From Ctena decussata (taxonomy: Eukaryota; Mollusca; Bivalvia; Lucinida; Lucinidae), in contig OZ022505.1 of assembly GCA_963989385.1 (NCBI GenBank), forward strand, positions 58,903,737 to 58,967,736: a stretch of 64,000 nucleotides of DNA. The letters run 5' to 3'. Positions 34,267 to 44,296 of this stretch are shown one piece after another. Below the pieces are notes generated by a model that saw only the letters and a program-made list of their open reading frames with translations, did not search any database and was not told the origin of the DNA. A program made the translations under genes and the position numbers. Within the stretch, counting starts at the first letter, position 1. The number at the start of each line of letters is the position of its first letter.

Positions 34267-35949
34267 CGGTCAGTTTTCGGATGTGTTTAACAAAAGTGAG
34301 CACACCCAAGTCCCCCTTCCTAATCGCTCGGCTCCTTTCATGGAGGACATTCATGTTTCGGCAGAAGGTGTAACGAAACTTCTTAAGGGCTTGAACCCAT
34401 CGAAAGCTTTTGGACCTGATGAATTGCATCCCAGAGTCTTAAAAGAACTAGCATCTGAATTAGGCCCAATGTTCGCTCATCTCTTCCAACAATCTATTGA
34501 CTCGGGTGAAATCCCCAAGGAATGGTCTCTTGCAAATATATGCCCACTCTTCAAAAAAGGAGATAGGTCTTTGGCTTGCAATTACCGACCGGTTTCTCTA
34601 ACTTGTGTACCATGCAAGTTACTCGAACACATTGTCTGCTCTAATATTATGGCACATTTGGATGAACATAAACTTTTGTCAGACAGACAACATGCTTTCC
34701 GTAAGAAACATAGCTGTGAAACTCAATTGATCACGGTTATAAATGACTGGGCTAAAATCTTGGATAAGGGCGGTCAGGTTGACACTTTTATCTTGGACTT
34801 CGAGAAAGCTTTTGACACTCCCCCTCATGAATTACTTAAATGTAAGCTATACGGCTAAGGCATTGGTGGGAAGACTCTGAAATGGATAGATTCTTTTCTC
34901 TGTTACAGGCAGCAGCGTGTGGTGGTAAATGGAGTAAAGTCGGATTGGGCCCCGGTTTTGTCAGGTGTCTCCCAGGGCACTGTGCTTGGACCATTGTTGT
35001 TCTCGTTATACATTAACGATATAACAGAAAATATTGACTCGGAATTAAGACTTTTTGCTGACGACTGTGTTTGCTATCGTGAAATCAGAGATATTGAAGA
35101 CACTGTGAAACTTCAGGAGGATATAGATCATTTAGGTTGTTGGGCAAGGAGTTGGGGCATGAGATTTCAACCTGTTAAATGCAATATAATGCAAATTACA
35201 AGGAAACGGATCAAGAAGATCAATGCTTCCTATACCTTAGAGGGAACGGTCCTCAGTAATGTAGAAACTATCAAGTATCTCGGCATAACCATTGCCAATG
35301 ATTTGAAATGGAACACACATGTCAGTAATATTTGCACAAAGGCTAATAGGACCCTCGGCTTCCTCAGACGTAACTTGGCAGCATGTCCACAAGATGTTAA
35401 GGAGTCAGCATACAAGGGACTGGTGCGTCCGGTCCTGGAGTATGGCAGTTCAGTTTGGGACCCTCAAAGTATACTTCTTCAAGATGAACTTGAGAAGGTG
35501 CAGAAAAGGGTAGCTAGATTTGTAACGGGAAATTACACATATGAAACTGGGAGTATGACTGACATTCTGGAGAAACTTAAGTGGGAATCCCTAAAAAAGA
35601 GAAGGAAAGATAGTAGACTTATAATGCTTTACAAAGGTCTGAGGGATGCAGCCAGTATACCCATAAATGACCTTGTTCCCCCAAATAGGCGTACCAGGAA
35701 TCATCATTCCCTGACATTTCAAACCCCATTGGCTGGGACTGACATTTACAAGTCCAGTTTCTTCCCCCAGACTATTAGAGATTGGAATTCCCTGGAAGAT
35801 TCACTTATTTATGCTGCTGAGGGTGCAGAGGATTCAGTTACTAAGTTTACTTCTCTTATAAGGGCTAGGGACTAGCTTCCCTGATTCACAGGTCCTGGTG
35901 AATGATTGTCTTTGGACGTATCACCAGTAAACAATTCTGATTCTGATTC
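34267..35949 (+). mobile_element. CR1/jockey-type LINE, 5'-truncated, nearly open, copy 1
   Basis: The reading frame continues from NGQFSDVFNKSEHTQ to the stop at 35875, broken only by one in-frame TAA at 34856-34858 where copy 2 has a Tyr codon. RT motifs are visible: SLACNYRPVSLTCVP, FILDFEKAFDTPPHELL (first Asp), GVSQGTVLGPLLFSLYIND and LRLFADDCVCYRE (active-site DD), then the C-terminal GLVRPVLEYGSSVWDPQ block. The endonuclease is missing. The 3' end is a GATTCT-type tail at 35935-35949. TGGGTTAA at 34259-34266 and 35950-35957 is a likely 8-bp target duplication within the DIRS 3' region. Copy 2 is at 56327-58386. Confidence 0.88.
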
Positions 35950-35957
35950 TGGGTTAA

Positions 35958-36107
35958 TGTTGTTTTTCCCGCCTGTATAAACTGAGCAGCGCATGCGCGT
36001 GATCAAGGTAGTATAGAAGCTCATCGGGATCACTCAAGCGCTTGCGGGTTAGTCAACGTAAGTTCGGAAGGTTATCCTATTCGTAAATTACGATCGGTAA
36101 GTATAAT
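35958..36107 (+). mobile_element. DIRS-like 3' end, distal part
   Basis: Sequence after the LINE resumes GC-richer DNA (GCAGCGCATGCGCGTGATCA) and ends with the second copy of TTACGATCGGTAAGTATAAT, directly abutting duplication copy 2. I infer this is the outer end of the element that was split by the LINE. Confidence 0.5.
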
Positions 36108-36646
36108 TTCAAGCATCTGAGCCTACGGGTTTGGAAATTTTAGTAGATTTTTAAGTTTGTTTTATTTGTGAACTCAAATCCCTCGCTATGGGGCTGTTTC
36201 GGATCCTGGGACCATCATTTGAGCAACTTTGGTTTAGGTCTGCTAGACAATGCTACAGATAAAATTTCATGCATCTGAGCCAAGCGGTTCTGAAGAAGAC
36301 TTTTGAATAGTATTCTGTATTTTCCTATCGTTCAAACTCAGGACCCCCTGGAGTGCATTTTGGATCCTGGGATCACCATTTTAAAAACCTGATGAAGCAC
36401 CACCAGGCAATGTTACATACCAAATTTCAAGCAGCTAAGTCAAGTAGTTCTGAATAAGATGATTTTTAAATATTTTCTAATGCATTTCTATGGTTCAAAC
36501 ACTAGACCTCCTGGGACGGAGCCATGTTGAATCCTGGGGCCACCATTTGAACAAACTTGATTAAGGACCACTAGGCAATGCTTTATACCAAATTTCATGC
36601 ATCTGATCGTAGCAATTCTGGATAAAAGGATTTGTAAGTACTTTTT

Positions 36647-37639
36647 AGCTCGCCTGAACGAAAGTTCAGGAAGCGCTATTGTTGTCACCGCGTCGGCGTC
36701 CGGATTGGATGTTTTGGTTAAAGTTTTTTAAAGACCTATATCTCCTTAACCCATGGACGGATTCTTTTGATACTTGCACTGTAGTTAGATATTGGTTCAG
36801 CATTTAACAGGGTACCATCCCCACCCAACTCCATGACCTTGAAATCAAATTGGGAGTGTGTTTTTTTGGACTGGATGTTTGGCTAAAGTTTTATAAAGCC
36901 CAATATCTCCTTAACCCACTGATGGCTTCCTTTGATACTTGCACTGTATTTAGATATTGGTCCTAAGTTTTCCAAGGCACTACCCCCACCCGCCTCAATG
37001 ACCATGATGTCAAGGTCATGGACTTAGAAAATTGTCTTTTTATTGATTGGATGTTTTGGTTAAAGTTTTTTAAAGACACATATCTCCTGAACCCGTAGAT
37101 GAATTCCTTCTATATTTGCACTGTACCTAGATATTAGTCCAAAGTTTTACAGAGTACTACCCTAACCCCCGCTCAGTGACCTTGATGTAATTCTTTTTAT
37201 ATTTGCACTGTACCTAGATATTAGTCCAAAGTTTTACAGAGTACTACCCCAACCCCCACTCAGTGACCTTGATGTCAAGGTCGGGGACTTAGGAAATTTG
37301 GTCTTTATTAAAGTTTTCTAATTGCATACTGATTCATAATGCTTGACAGAGATTTAGTTTACACTTGAACTGATGTTAGACACCTATTTGAGTTTTTACA
37401 ACACACCATATACCTACCCCACTGGATGACCTTGAAGTCAAGGTCATCGACTTTGAATTTTGTCTTAAAGATTTTGGTTAAAGTTTTATATTTTTTATTT
37501 CAATTTAAAATTTATTTCTGAGATAGCTTGTGTTTATAAATTTGTTGTCATTGTGGACATGCTTGTCTGAAGTTTTATGCATAGCAGTCTACACCACCAT
37601 AGTGACTGTGTGATGGGCAAGCACCTATTCAGGCGAGCT
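36647..37639 (+). mobile_element. TIR-bounded repeat element, copy 2
   Basis: AGCTCGCCTGAA at 36647-36658 and TTCAGGCGAGCT at 37628-37639 bound 993 bp corresponding to 15049-16161. It has two instead of three of the ~90-bp CACTGTACCTAGATATTAGT units, which accounts for most of the length difference. Confidence 0.75.
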
Positions 37640-38200
37640 ATGCTGTCAGATGACAGCTCTTGTTCTTTGTGAACCCATAACCCCAGGGCCGTTTAGGATC
37701 CTTGGGCCACCATTTCAGAAAACTAAGCGTAGGTCTACTAGGCATTCTACATACCAAATATCAAGCATCTGAGCCTTCTGTTTCTGAAGAAGATTTTTGG
37801 AATATTTTTTTAATGTATTTCTATGGACCAAACATAGAACTCCCTGATTCAGAGCCATTTCAGACAGTTAAGACTACCATTTGAACAAACTTGGTTAAGA
37901 ACCATTAGGCAATTCTAAATGCCAAATTTGAAGCATCTGAGTCTATTGGTTTTGAACAAGAACATTTTTCTATGTATTTGTATAGTTCAAACACTGGACA
38001 CCTGGGGCGATTCCATTTTGGACCCTGGGACCACCATTTGAACTATTTGAACTACTAGACAATGCTATATACGAAATTTCTTGCATCTGAGCTTAGCGGT
38101 TCTGGAGAAAGAAGATTTTTAAGTATATTTAGTAAACCCAAAACCAGCCATCGCAGGGCCGTTTTGGACCCTGGGGCCACTATTTGAACAAACTTGGTAG
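37640..38200 (+). repeat. Tandem array of the ~150-165-bp repeat (copy 2, right part)
   Basis: It is the counterpart of 16162-16760, with three to four diverged units and no coding capacity. Confidence 0.8.
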
Positions 38201-38520
38201 AGGTCCACTAGACCACTAGTCCACTATCATGCTGCTAGAATCATCTTGCATGTGGATTACGATACTCAGTCAGTTGAGATGTTTAAGGATCTAGGTTGGC
38301 TCTTAGTGCCAGACAGACTAAAATATAACAAAGCGGCCTTGACATACAGGGCCCTAAATAATTTATCACCGGAATATATGTCATTGGTTTTAAAACCGAT
38401 GTCTGAACCAATACTCTAAATCTGCGCCGGCCATCAGGAACTAACTCATACATACCGAAAGCACCTACAGCGCTAAATATACTCCTCGCTAAAAGTTTAG
38501 CATTTTTTTTAAAGAAAAAT
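38200..38520 (+). pseudogene. LINE reverse transcriptase C-terminal fragment, first part
   Basis: The plus-strand reading gives HYHAARIILHVDYDTQSVEM, then LGWLLVPDRLKYNKAALTYR and ALNNLSPEYMSLVLKPMSEP, a CR1/jockey-type C-terminal region. The frame decays after about 38430, and the fragment is cut by the foldback element at 38563. The continuation is at 41190-41352. Confidence 0.8.
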
Positions 38521-38562
38521 GTACCAAGATCATTAGAAATCATAATTTTTTGGACGAAAACC

Positions 38563-40827
38563 GTCTGCTGACAACCGGTTGTCACAAGACTTTCTGGACC
38601 AAAAACGTCTGCTGACAACCAGCCATATAGTTTCTATTAAATGGTTTTACATAGGGCTTAATTTAACTGAATTTGTATTAATATGTTATAAATATGTTAG
38701 AAATATAACATATTCTTCTCATAGTTAAGGCAAATGACCATTTTTACTTGCATGATTTTGCACTCTTGTCATTGTTTTACATAAATATATGGACTGTTTG
38801 TACTTTAATGTATGGAAATCAATGAAGGTAAATATCTACACCATTATAACTCTAAGTAAAAAATGTGACCTCCCAGGGCAGGCCATCTGACCCCAGGGCC
38901 ATGATTTGAACAAACTTGGTAGAGGAAGACTAGGTGATGCTAAAACCAAATACCAAGGCTTTGCACCCAGTGGTTTTATAAAAGACGATTTTTTTACGTT
39001 TTCCCAATATAAGCCTGTGTAAAATCATGACCCTCAGGGCCAGGCCATTTTGGCCCCTGGACCATAATTTGTCAAGGCTCTAGGCCTTGTGGTTTTAGAC
39101 AGGAAAATCCCATAATTTGTCAAGGCTCTAGGCCTTGTAGTTTTAGACAGGAAAACAAGGCTCTAGGCCTTGTGGTTTTAGACAAGAAGATTTTTAAGTT
39201 CTCATTCCAGAACTATATTTTAGCTCATTTGACCTAGTTATGCCATGGACTTACTTGAACCATTTGAATAATTTTCAAAGAGGGTCATATAAGTCATTCC
39301 TGCCAAGTCTGGTCAAAATCAAATCAGCAGTTCAGGAGACGATGTCCTCTGAAGCAAATTCTTTACAACAGAACTGGCGCAACACTCGACATGACAGACA
39401 AGAAATATTGACTGATCACAATAGCTTATCTTGAGCCTATGTCTGAGGTGAGCTAAAAAGATTTTCTATGGATCAAACCTAGGACCCGATGGGACAGGGC
39501 CATTTTGGACCCAAAGGCTACCATTTGAGCAAACTTGGTAAAAGACCTTTAGGCAATGCAACATACCAAATTTAAGTATCTGAGCCCAGCTGATCTGAAG
39601 GAAGAAGTTTTTTTTTATTATTTTCTTATGTATTTCTATGGTTCAAACCAAGACCCCCTGGGGTCAACCATTTGAACAAAGCTGGAAATGACAACTAGGC
39701 ACTGCTACATACCAAATTTCAAGCATCTGATTCTAGCGGTTGTGGAGAAGAACATTTTAAGTATATTTTATTTGGAACCCAAAGCCCCCTGCTGCAGGGC
39801 CATTTTGAACCCTGGGGTCTCCACTCGAACAAACTTGGTAAAGGTGCACTAGACATCGCTTCATACCAATTATTAAGCATTTGAGCCCAGCGGTTCTGAA
39901 GCAAAAGATTTTCAATATCAAAGCCCTAGGCTAGGCCTAGCAGTTTGGGAGAAGTTGTAGTATAAAGCAAATTGTTGATGACAGACAATGCAAGACGGAC
40001 ATTGGACATTGACTTATCACAATCGCTCACCTTGAGCCTATGGCACAGATCCCTGAATTCTAAAGTTTCAATTATTTTACTTTCCTCAAATGAAGCAGCA
40101 ATCTCTTCCAGCATGGACCACAGCTGATCAATTCTAGAACCCAGAATTGATAGGGTAAGGATGCTGGGGTCTTGGATGTAATGGTGTAGATATTTGACTT
40201 GACCGTGCCCAGTGACAAGAGCCAATTATATTTCAGACGGATAAGTTAAGATCATATGAATAAAATATGATGCACAAAATTTGATAAATGCATTAGGAAG
40301 CCTTATTCAGAACTAACTGCTATAAACAAACACTTTTAATTGAGATATACATGTACACCTTTGTTAAAGATAAAGGTTGATTTTCACAAGCTAATTCTAG
40401 GAATTAATTGTAATAGGAGAGAGACCATACATGTATAGGTATCATAATCAGGTGCAAAGGACCAATGTTAGTTAGATAATATCACAAACAACAACAGGCA
40501 ATATTATAATAAAGACTAAATTTAAAGGCAACATTATTGTTTTCCATACATCAAAGTACAAACAGTAGTCACATATATGTAACAAAATGACAAAAAGTGC
40601 AAGAATGCAATTAAAGTAAACATTTGCCTTTAAAATGAGAAAATTTATGTTATATTTATAACATATTAATATAAATTCAGTTAAAGGAAACCTAATTAAA
40701 ACCATTTAATTGAAAATATATGGCTGGTTGTCAGCAGACGTTTTTGGCCCAAAGAGTCTGGTGACAACCGGTTGTCAGTAGACGATTTTGGCCCAAAAAG
40801 TCTGGTGACAACCGGTTGTCAGCAGAC
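38563..40827. mobile_element. Foldback element with ~270-bp inverted arms
   Basis: The left arm (38563-38830) and right arm (40525-40827) are reverse complements, including a TTCAGTTAAATTAAG-type stretch and CATTAAAGTACAAACAG. The perfect 16-bp palindrome TGACAACCGGTTGTCA lies at 38569-38584, 40762-40777 and 40806-40821; the right arm has one extra 44-bp unit. The interior (38870-39960) is filled with the ~160-bp array family. It interrupts a LINE remnant and is absent from duplication copy 1. No transposase is encoded. Confidence 0.85.
38870..39960 (+). repeat. Tandem array inside the foldback element
   Basis: Units repeat GGGCCATTTTGGACCC, ACCATTTGAACAAACTTGGT, CATACCAAATTTCAAGCATC and, at 39065-39190, three short copies of CAAGGCTCTAGGCCTTGTGG. 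GACAGACAAGAAATATTGAC and CTTATCACAATCGCTCACCT endings recur at 39390-39450 and 39975-40040. Confidence 0.8.
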
Positions 40828-40839
40828 ACTTCCTAAGAT

Positions 40840-41163
40840 AAATGCATTTTTCAGCAACACCAATGCTTAAGCATTGCAAAAACACCAATTTATAATTGAT
40901 TTGCGCAAGCACTGCACAAAGAGAGCACAGAAATGAATGCCACCGAAATTACGTTTTCAAGAGAAAATAATGCTTCTTTTTAATGGTTATAACAGTAGAT
41001 TACAGTCATACTTTTTTCTCTCAAAATGTGTTTTGGACCATGTACGTCCGCGCTCGCCTGTGCAGTTGTTACGAAATTCAAATCAAACTTGCTAATTCCA
41101 CAATGATGGATCATTGGTGTTGATGATAGAATACATTAACTTCCGCAGAAAATAAGAATTACG
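40840..41163. other. Unannotated DNA between foldback element and LINE remnant
   Basis: No coding signal is visible. A 16-bp palindrome, CAATGCTTAAGCATTG, lies near 40861-40876. Confidence 0.5.
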
Positions 41164-41189
41164 TTGTTAAAATTATGTCTGATAATAAT

Positions 41190-41352
41190 CTTATTTTTGG
41201 GTTCACATGCTAAATTTTATCGAGGATTATACGTTGGCTCTTTTTCCTGTCTGGCGCCAAGGCTATGGAATGCTTTTCCTCAAACAGTCAAAACCGTGGA
41301 TTTTCTGTCTTTTAATCAGTCTCTGAAAATATCAATAAACAAGATTTTGTGA
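41190..41352 (+). pseudogene. LINE reverse transcriptase C-terminal fragment, last part
   Basis: AKFYRGLYVGSFSCLAPRLW followed by NAFPQTVKTVDFLSFNQSLK and a stop is the usual C-terminus of this LINE class, continuing from 38200-38520. The intervening sequence is an insertion or rearrangement. Confidence 0.75.
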
Positions 41353-41439
41353 TACTTATTGCTACTGAAGAGTATACATTTGCTGCTGAGGCTTGTTTTA
41401 GAAACGAAAAATCTACAGTTCTCTGTCACTCAGATAAAT

Positions 41440-41674
41440 GAGCCACGACGCGACAAAACCAACAATGTAGTTGTGCACCCAGCGCAGACTCAGACCACCC
41501 TGGGCATCCGCTCAGTCTGATCAGACTCTTTCCTAAGCACTTATTAGTAGCTAAGGGTCTAAGCTACATCCATGCGGACAGCGAAGACTCTGATCAGACT
41601 GGGTGGATGCCGAGGCTGATCTGAGTCTGCGCTGGGCGTACAACCACATTGTTGGTTTTCTCGTGTCGCTGCTC
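41440..41674. mobile_element. MITE family M1, copy b
   Basis: GAGCCACGACGCGACAAAAC at the left is mirrored by TTGGTTTTCTCGTGTCGCTG at the right, with the family's CAGTCTGATCAG core. It is absent from duplication copy 1. Confidence 0.85.
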
Positions 41675-41936
41675 CAATCGTTTTATGCTCTCGTAATGTT
41701 TTAACAACGTAAGTCGCATTGTTGAGATTAAAAATGCGTCTAAGATGCAATTAATTGCCAAGTAAATATCAAACTTTTAAAGATTTTAGCATTGACCTGG
41801 TAAAACGAGAAAATCATCACTAGATATTATTTTATCTTGTCTCATTGTATATATGTGTATAATTGTATTTTAGAAGACCACAAGGTAAAATAGTTATTTA
41901 TAGCTGATTATCACCCCTATAAACATTGTATAAACA

Positions 41937-42959
41937 ATGCTTCATGCTAAATATCGGCCCAAGGCCTTGTGGATTCAGAGAAAATTCATTTAAAGCAAAA
42001 TGTTTAACGGACAGACGGCGGTCGACAGACGAAAAGTGATTACAAAAGTTCTACCGGGACTTCGTCCCGGTGAGCTGAAAAAACGTCACTAGTACGTCAG
42101 GGCCGGCTGATATAATCAGAGCCACTCGACATAACCGGAACCTTTGTTTATTAATTCTCAATTTCCGTTATTTACTTTCAGTTCATCATTTTGTGAATCA
42201 GGAAGGATCAGACAATCAGTGCACGCTCTTTGTCTAACAAAATTCTCCGTTTATATCATGTCAACAGGAATATCAATGCAATTTGTACATGTAGCTGCCT
42301 TTCTGTAAATCCCACGGCACAAATGATCAGACAAAATCATTCGCATACAACTTACCTTAGCCTAGAAAAGAAGTTCAAAGACAAGAGCATTTAACTAAAT
42401 TCCTGTTTTTCTGAGATTCCACGCCGTTAAAACGAATTTATACTACGAATGCAAAACTTAATTTTTCACCGTAAATTTTCAGCCGGTATTATTGGAGCCG
42501 CACATGCTCCGAGCGACAGTCATAACCTTTTCTTATTACAGCCACTGGCTCCGTTATGGAGATTCTCACTCATGTAAGAAATATGAAAATGTTAAAAACA
42601 AAATTTCCGATTTTCGGCCCCATAAAGCTCAAATGTCAGAGTCTGTCACATATACATATTTCTACGCGAAAACTTTTAGGGAATTGAATATATCTCGGAC
42701 TGATCACAAAAGCCATTCCTTATTGACAACAACGATGCCAAGCACAGTCAGTGCATTTCTGTATCATGTTATATTGTTACTTTTCTGTTTTTAGGCCATT
42801 TCTGAGACAGACTTTTAAACGTTCGACAGTTGTACAGAAGAACTAGTTGTAAAAGAGTAGAATGACGATTACTAATGGAGACCAACTTTATCCTGATGAT
42901 TTCTACGGTAGAATTTGAGGCAAGCAGGAGACTTGAAAAAACAAACATAGCTACTCATA
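41937..42959 (+). promoter_or_regulatory. Conserved upstream block of zinc-finger gene 2
   Basis: It is the counterpart of 19850-20861. The hairpin ACCGGGACTTCGTCCCGGT at about 42054-42072 is perfect here and has one mismatch in copy 1. CGTCACTAGTACGTCAGG nearby contains CRE-like half-sites. The possible acceptor sites and the minus-strand donor-like CTAAGGTAAGT (near 42348-42358) are kept. Confidence 0.5.
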
Positions 42960-43030
42960 ATGGAGAAATCACATGTTTGTGATGTCTGTGGTAAACATTT
43001 TTCACAGGCAGGAATTTTGAAACAACATAT
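42960..43030 (+). pseudogene. Detached first finger of zinc-finger gene 2
   Basis: The ATG matching the start in copy 1 (same CATAATGGAG context) opens one finger (CDVCGKHFSQAGILKQHM), but an extra 5 bp (a repeat of ATATG) before the second zinc His shifts the frame into a stop. Translation from this start would give only about 20 residues. Confidence 0.85.
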
Positions 43031-43033
43031 GAT

Positions 43034-44137
43034 ATGCTGATTCATACTGGAGAGAAACCACATGCTTGTGATATCTGCGGTAAACAATTTATAAAGGCAG
43101 GGAACTTGAAGACACACATGCTTATTCATACTGGAGAGAAGCCACATGCTTGTGATATCTGCGATAAACAGTTTACAGCGGCAGGAAACTTGAAGATACA
43201 CAAGCGTATTCATACTGGAGAGAAACCACATGTTTGTGATATCTGCGGTAAACAATTTATAAAGGCAGGGAACTTGAAGATACACATGCTTATTCATACT
43301 GGAGAGAAACCACATTCTTGTGATATCTGCGATAAACAGTTTACTCAGGCAGGAAACTTGAAGAGTCACAAGCTTATTCATACTGGAGAGAAACCATATG
43401 CTTGTGATGTCTGTAATAAACAAGTAACAAGGGCAAATGACTTGAAGAGACACATGCTTATTCATAATTATGAAGAAAAACCACATGCTTGTGGTGTCTG
43501 TAATAAACAATTAAAAAGAGCAAGTGAGTTGAAGACACATATGCTTATTCATACTGGCGAGACAACACATGCTTGTGATGTTTGTGGGAAAATTTTTTCA
43601 AAGGCAGGAAACTTGAAGAGACACATGCTGAATCATTTTGGAGAGAAACCACATGCTTGTGAAATCTGCGGCAAAGAATTCCCAACGACAGGAAACTTGA
43701 ACAGACACATACTTATTCATACTGGAGAGCAACCACATGCTTGTGGTGTTTGTAATAAACAATTTACAGCGACGAATGACTTGAAGAGACACATGCTTAC
43801 TCATACTGGAGAGAAACCACATGCTTGTGGTGTTTGTAATAAACAATTTACAACGGCAAATGACTTGAAAAGACACATGCTTATTCATACTGGAGAGAAA
43901 CCACATACTTGCGGTGTTTGTTATAAACAATTTACAACGGCAAATGACTTGAAGAGACACATGCTTATTCATACTGGAGAGAAACGGCATGCTTGTGATC
44001 TCTGTTGTAAGCAGCTTTCAACCGCAGCACATTTGAAGAAACGCATGCTTATTCATACAGGGGATAAACCATATGCTTGTAATGCTGGAAGTAAACAGTT
44101 TACACAGGCAGGAAACTTGAAACACATGCTTATTTGA
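43034..44137 (+). CDS. C2H2 zinc-finger protein 2 (11 intact fingers, broken ends)
   Basis: The open frame begins at an internal ATG in the linker-like MLIHTGEKPHA and encodes 11 complete C2H2 fingers. A twelfth follows whose first zinc His is Arg (HLKKRMLIH), and a thirteenth whose second Cys is Gly (CNAGSKQF). It is the paralogue of the gene at 20862-22079. It lacks the doubled fingers 6-7 and has an added NDLKRH-type finger. Both copies share the odd linker NYEEKPHA. With the natural start frameshifted (42960) it may be a pseudogene or use the internal start. It would be a nuclear DNA-binding protein. AATAAA at 44372-44377 is a possible polyadenylation signal. Confidence 0.7.
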   Translation: MLIHTGEKPHACDICGKQFIKAGNLKTHMLIHTGEKPHACDICDKQFTAAGNLKIHKRIHTGEKPHVCDICGKQFIKAGNLKIHMLIHTGEKPHSCDICDKQFTQAGNLKSHKLIHTGEKPYACDVCNKQVTRANDLKRHMLIHNYEEKPHACGVCNKQLKRASELKTHMLIHTGETTHACDVCGKIFSKAGNLKRHMLNHFGEKPHACEICGKEFPTTGNLNRHILIHTGEQPHACGVCNKQFTATNDLKRHMLTHTGEKPHACGVCNKQFTTANDLKRHMLIHTGEKPHTCGVCYKQFTTANDLKRHMLIHTGEKRHACDLCCKQLSTAAHLKKRMLIHTGDKPYACNAGSKQFTQAGNLKHMLI

Positions 44138-44171
44138 GCAAAATTTTTGCTTTGTTACAATAGCAGAATTG

Positions 44172-44296
44172 TTGGAGTTATAGGAAAGCTCCTAAAAGTG
44201 GCCAAACCGAAATTTCGGTTTGACCACTTTTTGTGATAACTCCACTAGTTCTTTAACGCAGTGACCTATAAATACATCTATATATAGGTCACTGTC
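44172..44296. repeat. Two adjacent palindromes after zinc-finger gene 2
   Basis: 44194-44231 is a 38-bp palindrome with one mismatched pair (AAAAGTGGCCAAACCGAAAT and its mirror), extended by GGAGTTAT and ATAACTCC. 44259-44295 has AGTGACCTATA and TATAGGTCACT arms around a short spacer. Neither appears in duplication copy 1. Confidence 0.85.

Larger units (their letters stand above)
36108..44133 (+). repeat. Segmental duplication, copy 2
   Basis: It corresponds to 14558-22195. It keeps the empty RTE target (about 41928-41940) and longer LINE coding sequence but has gained the foldback element at 38563-40827 and MITE copy b at 41440-41674. Its left edge abuts the DIRS-like element, and its right edge lies within the last degenerate finger. 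Confidence 0.9.
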
